Positions 27,025 through 35,227 of a stretch of 64,000 nucleotides of DNA are shown piece by piece. Where the stretch lies: assembly GCA_017409345.1 (NCBI GenBank), contig JAFQSX010000005.1, positions 1 to 64,000 on the forward strand. The letters run 5' to 3'. This stretch comes from Muribaculaceae bacterium (GTDB taxonomy: Bacteria; Bacteroidota; Bacteroidia; Bacteroidales; Muribaculaceae). The notes beneath the pieces were generated by a model, which saw only the letters and a program-made list of their open reading frames with translations, was not told the origin of the DNA and did not search any database. Numbering within the stretch: the stretch's first letter is position 1; the number at the start of each line of letters is the position of its first letter. The position numbers were made by a program, and so were the translations under genes.

Positions 27025-28329
27025 ATGCTTAAAATTTATTTTAAACAGGCTATTGAGCTGTTGAAGCAACACAAGTTGTTCTCGGGGATATATATCTTTG
27101 GAACAGCACTTGCGATTGCTTCGACAACAATCATGGTAGTGGTGGCGTATTTGGATATCGCACCACTTTATCCCGATGTAAATCGAGAGAATGTGTATTA
27201 TGTAAAACATTTGTGTGTTAAAAGAACTAATGAAAGAGGAATGAGTGTGTCAAACTATTCTTACAAGGCTGTTGAAGAATGGTTTTATAAATTAAAAAAC
27301 AAGAAAGAAGTTTCGGCCGAATATGGTTTTATTGGTCTTACTCCTGTGAAAACGGCAAAAACAAAGACTGAGTTATATGGTAGATATACCGACCCTGCGT
27401 TTTTTCGTATTTATCAATTTAATTTTATCATGGGACGACCTTTCTCCCAATCTGAATTTGAGGGGAAAGTGAAACGAGCAGTGATTTCAGATGAAGCAGC
27501 AAAAGCACTATTTGGCTCAGTAGATGGTGCAATGGAGAAGCCAATTACAGTAAGAAATAAAGAGTATATTGTTTGTGGCGTTTATGAAGAACCAAGTATG
27601 ATTATGTCAGAATCATTTGCCGGAGTGATATTGCCATATACAACAGCCGATGGATATAATGAATGTGATGCTATTTATCAATATTTGGGCAGATATAGTT
27701 TCCGAATCTTGGTTGAAAGTGTGATTCAGGCAGATGCGTTGAGACGTGAGATAGCAGAACTTATGCGTCAATATAATTCAGTTAATACGGAGTTTGAAAT
27801 AGGTCTGGAATATACTGATTTAGTGTCGGTCGTGAGAGAGTCAAATGGTTTTAAAGGTTGGTCCTCGTTTTATAGTTCAACCGGTTATAAAATTTTATTT
27901 GCTGTGATTTTTATATTGTTGTTGGTCCCTGCATTGAATTTAAGTGGAATGATATCGGGGCGTATGAGTATGCGAAGTCTCGAACTTGGAGTGCGTAAAT
28001 CATTTGGAGCAACTCGAGGTAAATTGTTGAGGCAGGTAATGTGGGAAAACTTGTTTCTAACGCTAATGGGAGGTGTTGTTGGCTTTATCTTATCGTGGGT
28101 GTTCATATATTGTTGTAAAGACTGGTTGTTTATGGTGATTAGACCCGAATTGGGAGAGATGTCGGGAACCTCAAATGTTAAACTTACAATTGAAATGATA
28201 TTTTCTCCGATTGTTTTTCTTTTTTCATTTCTCGCTTGTGTGGTTTTGAATGTGATGAGTGCTTATATTCCGGCTCGCAATGCATTGAAACGCCCTATTG
28301 TAGAATCATTAAACGCTAAAAATAATTGA
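27025..28329 (+). CDS. MacB/FtsX-type ABC transporter permease (first)
   Basis: A 434-residue permease: one N-terminal helix (SGIYIFGTALAIASTTIMVV), a large periplasmic MacB-type core (about 45-280) and three C-terminal helices of the FtsX domain (LFAVIFILLLVPALNLSGMI, RSLELGVRKSFGATRGKLLR, VFLFSFLACVVLNVMSAYIPA). The SFGATR coupling helix is typical. It pairs with the next gene as a heterodimer. Confidence 0.9.
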   Translation: MLKIYFKQAIELLKQHKLFSGIYIFGTALAIASTTIMVVVAYLDIAPLYPDVNRENVYYVKHLCVKRTNERGMSVSNYSYKAVEEWFYKLKNKKEVSAEYGFIGLTPVKTAKTKTELYGRYTDPAFFRIYQFNFIMGRPFSQSEFEGKVKRAVISDEAAKALFGSVDGAMEKPITVRNKEYIVCGVYEEPSMIMSESFAGVILPYTTADGYNECDAIYQYLGRYSFRILVESVIQADALRREIAELMRQYNSVNTEFEIGLEYTDLVSVVRESNGFKGWSSFYSSTGYKILFAVIFILLLVPALNLSGMISGRMSMRSLELGVRKSFGATRGKLLRQVMWENLFLTLMGGVVGFILSWVFIYCCKDWLFMVIRPELGEMSGTSNVKLTIEMIFSPIVFLFSFLACVVLNVMSAYIPARNALKRPIVESLNAKNN

Positions 28330-28332
28330 TTT

Positions 28333-29643
28333 ATGTTGAAAATGATAGTAAAAAACTTGTGGAGTCATCGCAAGGATAATGGATGGATTTTTATAGAATT
28401 AATTATAGTTTCAATAATATTATGGGTGCTACTTGATGTGTCGGCAGTGTATTTATATAATGATACAATGTCGTTGGGGTATGATAACAATCAACTTTGT
28501 AAAATAGACTTAGTATCATATATGCCTGCCGATGTTAAGTATAATTCTGATTATGACAGCCTTGATTTACGAAAGGAACATGTGGATAGAATTATGCGAA
28601 AACTAAAAGCGCAAAAAGGAGTGGAAAATGTAACATATCAGTTTACATCATGGAATTACATTAATTCAGAATCAAACATGACTTATCATTATATATCGGG
28701 AAATCAGTCGATTGATTCACTTGTAAAGCAAGTTGATGTGATTAGATTTATTCCTGGTAATAATTTCTTTGAAACTTATGGAATGGAGAGCGTGGCAGGA
28801 AGCCCATCGGCTGAAGAATTATCAAAGATGGATTATGGTTATAGTGATATTATAGTAACAGAGGATTATGCCCGTAGATTTTTTGGGGATGAAAATGCAG
28901 TAGGAAAGAAGTTGTATTTTATTAATTCTAACAATGATACAATATGGAGCCCAATAAAAGGGGTGCTTAAAGATGTTCGACATCAACAATTCCGTCCGGT
29001 CAATAGCTTGGCTTTTCGTCCTCAATATGACTCAAAAGAACCTGAAGTTACAATGACTGTGAGATTGTTGCCCAATGTCGATGTTGAGGAGTTTGTGAAA
29101 ATGCTTGAGAGTTCCGAAGATGATTTCTCGTCGGGAAATTATTATGTCTTTGATGTGTGCTCGTATAATGATTTAATTCGTAAAGTAGGTGGAGAATATG
29201 AGATATTTAACCGCTTGGTGTTTGTTCTTATGATATTCTTTATGATTAATGTTGGACTAGGAATTATGGGTACATTTTGGTTGCAAACACGCAATCGTAC
29301 ACGCGATGCCGGAGTTATGCGTTCATTTGGTGCTACACGATGGAATATACGAAAAATGTTACTTGGAGAAGGTGTAGTATTGTCAACGATAGCAGTAGCA
29401 ATAGGTTGTTTCATTTATTACCATGTCGCATTAGAATTCCCGTTTTTGAGTAAAGCTTTTGCAATAAGATATGATGAAGGTTTTAATATTATAGATTATT
29501 GGGTAACAAACTTTGGCGAGCATTTTATGATAATATCATTATTGTGCTATGTTGTGGTGGTATTAACTGTGTCAATAGGAATATATATCCCTGCTCGAAA
29601 AATAAGCAACGTTAATCCAATTGATGCATTGCGTGAAGAATAA
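28333..29643 (+). CDS. MacB/FtsX-type ABC transporter permease (second)
   Basis: A 436-residue partner permease with the same layout: N-terminal helix (IFIELIIVSIILWVLLDVSA), periplasmic core, then three helices with RDAGVMRSFGATRWNIRKML and IGIYIPARKISNVNPIDALR. It starts three bases after the first permease, so they are coupled. Two unlike permeases with one ATPase is the usual arrangement of this Bacteroidota efflux type. Confidence 0.9.
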   Translation: MLKMIVKNLWSHRKDNGWIFIELIIVSIILWVLLDVSAVYLYNDTMSLGYDNNQLCKIDLVSYMPADVKYNSDYDSLDLRKEHVDRIMRKLKAQKGVENVTYQFTSWNYINSESNMTYHYISGNQSIDSLVKQVDVIRFIPGNNFFETYGMESVAGSPSAEELSKMDYGYSDIIVTEDYARRFFGDENAVGKKLYFINSNNDTIWSPIKGVLKDVRHQQFRPVNSLAFRPQYDSKEPEVTMTVRLLPNVDVEEFVKMLESSEDDFSSGNYYVFDVCSYNDLIRKVGGEYEIFNRLVFVLMIFFMINVGLGIMGTFWLQTRNRTRDAGVMRSFGATRWNIRKMLLGEGVVLSTIAVAIGCFIYYHVALEFPFLSKAFAIRYDEGFNIIDYWVTNFGEHFMIISLLCYVVVVLTVSIGIYIPARKISNVNPIDALREE

Positions 29644-29679
29644 AATATGAAACATTATAAATTAAATATGAAGAAAATT

Positions 29680-30354
29680 ATGGAAACAATAATAAAACTA
29701 ACAGAAGTAAACAAAATTTATCGCACAAAAGAAATAGAAACACAAGCATTGGATAATGTTAATGTTGAAATTGAAAAAGGTAGTTTTGTGAGTATAATGG
29801 GGCCTTCGGGTTGTGGAAAATCAACATTGCTTAATATAATGGGACTATTGGATAATCCTACAAGTGGTCAAGTTGAAATCGCCGGAGTTGTGGCAAATAA
29901 TATGAATGAAAAAGCACTCGCATCGTTCCGAAATTCAACACTTGGTTTTGTGTTTCAAAGTTTTCATTTGATAAATTCACTATCGGTAACCGATAACGTG
30001 ATGTTGCCATTGCTTTATCGTAATATGAACGGAAAAGAACGCAATAGGTTAGTGGCAGAGGCATTGGAAAAAGTGGGGTTGAGTCATCGTATCAATCATC
30101 GACCATCGCAACTATCGGGAGGACAATGTCAACGAGTTGCAATTGCACGAGCAATAGTGGGTAGTCCTAAAATAATTCTTGCCGATGAACCATGCGGTAA
30201 TCTTGATTCTAAAATGAGTGCCGATATAATGGATTTGTTACAACGATTGAATAGAGAACATGGTAAAACGGTTGTTATGGTTACTCATAATGAGGACCAA
30301 GCACGACAAACCGATCGTATAATAAGATTTTTTGACGGACGTCAAGTCGTTTGA
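29680..30354 (+). CDS. ABC transporter ATP-binding protein (LolD/MacB type)
   Basis: A 224-residue ATPase with Walker A GPSGCGKST, Q-loop FVFQSFHL, signature LSGGQCQRVAIARA, Walker B IILADEPCGNLD and H-loop VTHN. It drives the two permeases encoded upstream. The frame is open from 29647, three bases after the permease stop, but METIIKLTEVNKIY is the normal family start; the upstream ATGs at 29647 and 29668 cannot be excluded. Confidence 0.93.
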   Translation: METIIKLTEVNKIYRTKEIETQALDNVNVEIEKGSFVSIMGPSGCGKSTLLNIMGLLDNPTSGQVEIAGVVANNMNEKALASFRNSTLGFVFQSFHLINSLSVTDNVMLPLLYRNMNGKERNRLVAEALEKVGLSHRINHRPSQLSGGQCQRVAIARAIVGSPKIILADEPCGNLDSKMSADIMDLLQRLNREHGKTVVMVTHNEDQARQTDRIIRFFDGRQVV

Positions 30355-30375
30355 TAAATCAATAAAAAGAACAAA

Positions 30376-31842
30376 ATGAGAAAAGCAGTATTATTGTTAC
30401 AGGTATTTTGTTTTCAGTTGAGTGTTGCTACGACATGCAACCTCACATTGGAAGAAACAATATTGCGAGCACGGACTCATAGTGTGGAGGCTGCTGTGGC
30501 ATTAAATGAATTGCGTGTGGCATATTGGGAATATCGCACATATCAAGCCAATTTGTTACCTGAAATAAATTTTAATGCTACATTGCCAAGTTATAATAAA
30601 ACTTATAGTGCGTATCAACAAGAAGATGGAAGTTATACATTTGTGCGAAATAATAATTTGTGCATGATGGGAAATGTGTCGATAGATCAAAATATATGGC
30701 TTACCGGTGGTAAAATTTCATTATCGACATCGCTTGATTATATGCAACAATTAAATGGTGATAAAACAAAACGGTTTATGAGTGTGCCAATTGCATTGAC
30801 TTTAACACAACCGATATTTGGAGTGAATAATGTAAAATGGAGCCGAAAAATCGACCCGTTGCGTTATCAAGAGGCTAAAGCTTCATTTATTTCTGAGACA
30901 GAAAATGTTGCTATTGTTGCGATTAACTACTTCTTTAATTTGTTGCTCGCTCGGGAGAATGTGAATATCTCGAAGCAAAATATTAATAATGCCGAGCGAC
31001 TATATGAGGTTGCGAAAGCAAAGAGGGAAATGGGAAAAATCAGTGAGAATGATTTATTGCAACTTAAATTGAATTTGCTAAATGCACAAGCCGATTTGAC
31101 AAATAATGAAAGCGCGATGAAAAGTGCAATGTTTAAGTTGTGTTCATTTATTGACTTGAATGGGGTTGATGAGGTTATTCCTATTGTCCCGGATTCGGTT
31201 CCAAATGTTGAATTACAATATCAAGAGATATTAGATAAGGCATTGTCAAATAATCCGTTTGCGTTAAATATATCACGCCGTCGTCTTGAAGCAGATTATG
31301 AGGTGGCAAAGGCGAAAGGTAATATGAGAGAAATATCATTGTATGCACAAGTTGGCTTTACTGGTACAGGAAACACTTTTTCCAGAGTTTATGACCCTCT
31401 AAAAGACAATCAAGTGGTTGAGGTAGGAGTTAAAATTCCTATACTGGATTGGGGAAAACGCAAAGGAAAAGTGAAGGTCGCTCAAAGTAATAAAGATGTT
31501 GTTGAGAATAAATTGCGGAAAGAAGAAATGGATTTTAATCAAAATTTGTTTATCCTAACAGAGCAGTTTAATAATCAACGGCAACAATTGAAAATAGCAC
31601 AAGAGGCTGATGAAATAGCGCAACGTCGTTATCATACAAATGTAGAAACTTTTATGTTAGGGAAGTTAAGCACCCTAGATTTGAATGATGCACAATCAAG
31701 TAAAGACCAGGCACGACAAAAGTGTATAAACGAATTGTACTATTATTGGAATTACTATTATCAGTTAAGGAGCATTACATTATGGGATTTTGAGCGGAAT
31801 TGCAGTATCGATGCTGATTTTGATAAAATAATAGATATTTAA
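30376..31842 (+). CDS. TolC family outer-membrane efflux protein
   Basis: A 488-residue outer-membrane channel subunit with a signal peptide (about 1-19) and the two OEP repeats: long alpha-helical stretches (ENVNISKQNINNAERLYEVA, KREMGKISENDLLQLKLNLL; later ADEIAQRRYHTNVETFMLGK) with the beta-strand segments between. It completes the tripartite pump. The gene lies 21 bases after the ATPase gene. Confidence 0.92.
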   Translation: MRKAVLLLQVFCFQLSVATTCNLTLEETILRARTHSVEAAVALNELRVAYWEYRTYQANLLPEINFNATLPSYNKTYSAYQQEDGSYTFVRNNNLCMMGNVSIDQNIWLTGGKISLSTSLDYMQQLNGDKTKRFMSVPIALTLTQPIFGVNNVKWSRKIDPLRYQEAKASFISETENVAIVAINYFFNLLLARENVNISKQNINNAERLYEVAKAKREMGKISENDLLQLKLNLLNAQADLTNNESAMKSAMFKLCSFIDLNGVDEVIPIVPDSVPNVELQYQEILDKALSNNPFALNISRRRLEADYEVAKAKGNMREISLYAQVGFTGTGNTFSRVYDPLKDNQVVEVGVKIPILDWGKRKGKVKVAQSNKDVVENKLRKEEMDFNQNLFILTEQFNNQRQQLKIAQEADEIAQRRYHTNVETFMLGKLSTLDLNDAQSSKDQARQKCINELYYYWNYYYQLRSITLWDFERNCSIDADFDKIIDI

Positions 31843-31887
31843 ATCACAAGAAAATTATTAAATTTGTCATCATATAGAAAGAATGAG

Positions 31888-33228
31888 ATGATACTTGTAA
31901 TAGATGATGATTTAGGAATTCGCACTTCGCTTACTTTAGTGTTGAAACGAAGTGGTTATGATGTTAAAACTGTTGCATCACCTACGGAGGCAATGTCGGT
32001 TGTTAGGGTTGAGGCTCCACAACTCATTTTGATGGATATGAACTTTTCATTATCGACTGATGGCATAGAGGGTTTGACATTATTAAAACAAGTTAAGATA
32101 TTTCAGCCTCAAGTTCCTGTTATTTTAATGACAGCATGGGGGAGTATTCAACTCGCCGTAGAAGGGATAAAAGCCGGAGCATTTGATTTTATAACAAAAC
32201 CTTGGGATAATTTTTCGTTGTTGCAACGAATTGAAACTGCTATAAAACTAACAGAATCATCGCAGCCGAATGAAACAAACGTTTTTGACCGATGTGGAAT
32301 AATTGGAGAAAGTCAACAACTAACGGATGTGTTAAATACGGTAATGCGTATATCAACAACCGATGCATCAGTGCTGATAACCGGTGAGAGTGGTACTGGA
32401 AAAGAATTAATTGCAGAGGCAATTCATCGCAATAGTCAACGCCGTGAAAATGCGTTTGTAAAGGTTAATTTAGGCGGAATATCTCAAAGTCTATTCGAAA
32501 GTGAGATGTTTGGTCATCGGAAAGGCGCATTTACCGGGGCTGTTGGAGATAGGCAAGGCCGATTTGAGATTGCCAATAAGGGAACGATTTTTCTTGATGA
32601 AATAGGCGACTTGGATAAAAGTTGTCAAGTTAAATTGTTGAGAGTATTGCAAGATCATACATACGAGGTGTTGGGCGATAGTCGCAGTCGTCGTTGTGAT
32701 GTAAGGGTAATTAGTGCGACAAATGCAGATTTGCGATCAATGGTTGATGAGGGCTCATTTCGAGAGGATTTGTTTTATCGAATCAATCTAATTACATTGC
32801 GTTTGCCCCCATTAAGGGAACGTCCTGAAGATATTCCGTTGTTGGTTAACTATTTTGTGCAGCGTGTTTGTGCGCAAAATGGATTAAAATCGGTGTCGGT
32901 TGATGAGTCGGCGATAAATTATCTGAAAGGATTACACTATTCGGGAAATATTCGTGAATTAAAAAATTTGGTTGAACGTACATTGTTGGTGTGTGATAAA
33001 CCAAAACTTACTGCTGACGATTTTAGAACACATTATGGCTTAGATGTGATTACAAAGTCAAATTCGCAACAGTTGCAGTCGGGATTGACGCTTGATGATA
33101 TGGAACGACAAACAATAATACAAGCCATTTCTCAATATGGTGGCAATATGACGCATGTCGCATCGGCATTGGGTATTAGTAGGGCAGCGTTATACCGACG
33201 TATGGAAAAGTATGGGATAGCGAAATAG
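31888..33228 (+). CDS. NtrC-family sigma-54-dependent response regulator
   Basis: A 446-residue activator. Receiver domain at 1-125 (MILVIDDD; phospho-acceptor aspartate in LILMDMNF; KPW). AAA+ domain at about 140-370 with Walker A GESGTGKE, the sigma-54 contact loop GAFTGA, Walker B TIFLDEIGD and the arginine finger region REDLFYRINL. C-terminal Fis-type helix-turn-helix (HVASALGISRAALYRRMEKY). It follows the tolC-type gene by 45 bases, so it probably controls the efflux operon. The frame runs back to a TTG at 31864, but the ATG fits the receiver start. Confidence 0.94.
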   Translation: MILVIDDDLGIRTSLTLVLKRSGYDVKTVASPTEAMSVVRVEAPQLILMDMNFSLSTDGIEGLTLLKQVKIFQPQVPVILMTAWGSIQLAVEGIKAGAFDFITKPWDNFSLLQRIETAIKLTESSQPNETNVFDRCGIIGESQQLTDVLNTVMRISTTDASVLITGESGTGKELIAEAIHRNSQRRENAFVKVNLGGISQSLFESEMFGHRKGAFTGAVGDRQGRFEIANKGTIFLDEIGDLDKSCQVKLLRVLQDHTYEVLGDSRSRRCDVRVISATNADLRSMVDEGSFREDLFYRINLITLRLPPLRERPEDIPLLVNYFVQRVCAQNGLKSVSVDESAINYLKGLHYSGNIRELKNLVERTLLVCDKPKLTADDFRTHYGLDVITKSNSQQLQSGLTLDDMERQTIIQAISQYGGNMTHVASALGISRAALYRRMEKYGIAK

Positions 33229-33238
33229 AATTATAATC

Positions 33239-34534
33239 CTAAAACGAGATGGTGAAGCGAGTTATGCCATCATCGTAGGTGTAGAGAGAGAAGTTGCAGT
33301 TGTGTTTTAGTAATACTTCTCGAATGAAAATAAGACCAAGCCCCTCTCCATTTGGTTTTGTAGAGAAAAATGGTGTAAATAGTTTGTCGGCAGTGTCAGA
33401 TGGAATCCCTTTGCCATTATCTGCGATAATTAGACTAGGAGGATTTGAATTTGTTGAAATTGAAATTTCTCCGTCATTGACAATGCTTTCGGCTGAATTT
33501 TTTATGATGTTAACAAGCACTTGTTCAAAAAGAGTTGTGTCGATATTAACCATTATATCCTCATTGCAGAGGTTGAGCGAAAGAGTTATATCTCGATTCA
33601 AACAGATACTTTCCATAAATGCCTTGCTCTTGCTTATACAGTCGTTGAGGTTGATATATTCAGTTATGGGTGTCGGAATTTTTACAACATTAGCAAATCG
33701 AGTAATAAATTTGCTTAATCCGTAACATCGTTCGATACATATAGTCATAACTTCAGATATATCAATCGAGGAATCATTGGTTAAGTTTATTTCATTAATT
33801 GAATCAAGAATAGATGTAACACCGGTAACACTATTGTTTACTTCATGTGCAATCATTCTAATAACTCTTTCGTAGGCTTTTTTCTCGGCAGTCATAACCT
33901 CTTCGGTGAGACTTTCAATGAGAATAAAAGGTCGTAGAAATCCTTGATCAATGAAAGATAGCCGAGAACAACGAAATATTTTTGCATTGCCAATTCGGAT
34001 TGTTTCAGTTGAGCCTTGAGATAATGTATTAATGCGTTTGGCAAGAGGAGTGCTTATTGTGTTGATGTTTTTATTGATAACATCTTGATCGGATTTAAGC
34101 TCAAGAAGTGTTATTGCTGATTTATTAATCAATGTAATTTCATTATCAAAATTAAGAATGATTACTCCCATCGGAGAATTGCTGATTATTAAATCGAGAA
34201 AGTGGTTTTGTTCTCGCACTTTTAATCGCTCGTTTTTTAATTGATTAATCATTTTATTGAATATTTCAACAATATGATCAGTATCTTTTTGCCCGGTAAG
34301 AGATAGCCGATTGCTAAAATCCTGAGTGCGAAGTAACTCAAGACCTGTGTTGAGCGCGTTAAGGGGCTTCATTATTTTGAAGTAGAAGTAACAAGAAAAA
34401 ACTATGCATAAAGTCAAAAATCCTTCAGCAATATAAAATGCGGTATTGCTAATTTGAGAGGATATGACAATAAGTCCTATCGCGGTGACGACGAGTAATG
34501 TTGTGAGCAGAGTGAATAAAATGCGAAGTCTCAT
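33239..34534 (-). CDS. Sensor histidine kinase (NtrB-like), likely partner of the sigma-54 regulator
   Basis: A 431-residue kinase: two N-terminal helices with almost no periplasmic loop (about 4-55), a HAMP-like linker, a PAS domain (about 120-215), HisKA with the phosphorylated histidine in MIAHEVNNSVTG, and a HATPase domain (NIIKNSAESI, IADNGKGIPSD, FSTKPNGEGLGL). The gene converges on the regulator gene with ten bases between the stops. The frame extends to 34624 inside the HAD gene; MRLRILFTLL at 34534 gives the membrane helix and a two-base gap, so I start there. Confidence 0.9.
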   Translation of the reverse strand: MRLRILFTLLTTLLVVTAIGLIVISSQISNTAFYIAEGFLTLCIVFSCYFYFKIMKPLNALNTGLELLRTQDFSNRLSLTGQKDTDHIVEIFNKMINQLKNERLKVREQNHFLDLIISNSPMGVIILNFDNEITLINKSAITLLELKSDQDVINKNINTISTPLAKRINTLSQGSTETIRIGNAKIFRCSRLSFIDQGFLRPFILIESLTEEVMTAEKKAYERVIRMIAHEVNNSVTGVTSILDSINEINLTNDSSIDISEVMTICIERCYGLSKFITRFANVVKIPTPITEYINLNDCISKSKAFMESICLNRDITLSLNLCNEDIMVNIDTTLFEQVLVNIIKNSAESIVNDGEISISTNSNPPSLIIADNGKGIPSDTADKLFTPFFSTKPNGEGLGLIFIREVLLKHNCNFSLYTYDDGITRFTISF

Positions 34535-34536
34535 TG

Positions 34537-35184
34537 CTATATGAGGTTTAAGATTTCGCCGGGGTGGTTTATGATGTGATTGGCGTAATGAGCACGAAGT
34601 TCGCCAACCGAACGGAATCCCCATGTAACTCCCACTGAATCAATGCAAGCGCGTCGTGCGGTTTCCATATCTACTCCTGAATCTCCTACATATAAAATCT
34701 CACTTTTGGGAGTTGGTGATTTGAGCAGTATGTCAAAAACGATCGATGGGTCAGGTTTAACCGGATAACCGTTTTTGTGCCCTTCAATAGCAACCCAATT
34801 TTCATTAGGGAAATAATGTTTGATTAGTCGTTCAACGGCTTCGTGATATTTGTTAGATGCAACGGCAAGTTTTATGCCTCGTTGACTTAATACATTGAGA
34901 ACTTCCGGAATCCCTTGATAGGGAGTGGTGTTAACGGAGTCGTGTTGATTATAATATTCAATAAAGTGTTTTCGCAAGGATTCTATGTTTTCAGATGTTC
35001 GTGCTTCTTTAGGAAGTACGCGTTCGAGAAGTTTGGTCACTCCATTGCCCACATAAAGAGGGTATGATGAAATGCTATGTATAGGATAGCCACATTGAGA
35101 AAGTGCATAGTTGGCAGCCTCCCCGAGGTCGTCGATAGTGTTGAGGAGTGTGCCGTCAAGATCAAATATTACCAATGACTTCAT
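34537..35184 (-). CDS. HAD hydrolase, phosphoglycolate phosphatase-like
   Basis: A 215-residue haloacid-dehalogenase phosphatase with motif I FDLDGTLLNT, motif II VASNK, motif III lysine in GYPVKPDP and motif IV GDSGVDMETARRA. The helical cap is of the Gph/PGP type. It probably removes phosphate from 2-phosphoglycolate or a similar small metabolite. It stops two bases before the kinase start, so the two are cotranscribed, an unusual pairing. Confidence 0.88.
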   Translation of the reverse strand: MKSLVIFDLDGTLLNTIDDLGEAANYALSQCGYPIHSISSYPLYVGNGVTKLLERVLPKEARTSENIESLRKHFIEYYNQHDSVNTTPYQGIPEVLNVLSQRGIKLAVASNKYHEAVERLIKHYFPNENWVAIEGHKNGYPVKPDPSIVFDILLKSPTPKSEILYVGDSGVDMETARRACIDSVGVTWGFRSVGELRAHYANHIINHPGEILNLI

Positions 35185-35190
35185 GTAGAG

Positions 35191-35227
35191 TTGAAAATTA
35201 AAAGTTGAAATTATGCATTATGAATTA
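35191..35227. repeat. Short AT-rich intergenic repeat (TTGAAAATTAAAAGTTGAA type)
   Basis: The gap between the HAD gene and tamL holds TTGAAAATTAAAAGTTGAAA followed by ATTATGCATTATGAATTA, made of variants of AATTCATAATTC on the other strand. The same kind of unit is found in tandem inside the polyvalent gene at 54013-54045. Confidence 0.5.

Noticed and set aside
34535-34624. Longer N-terminus for the sensor kinase
   Set aside because: It is read inside the HAD gene in another frame; the ATG at 34534 gives the membrane helix at once and a two-base gap.
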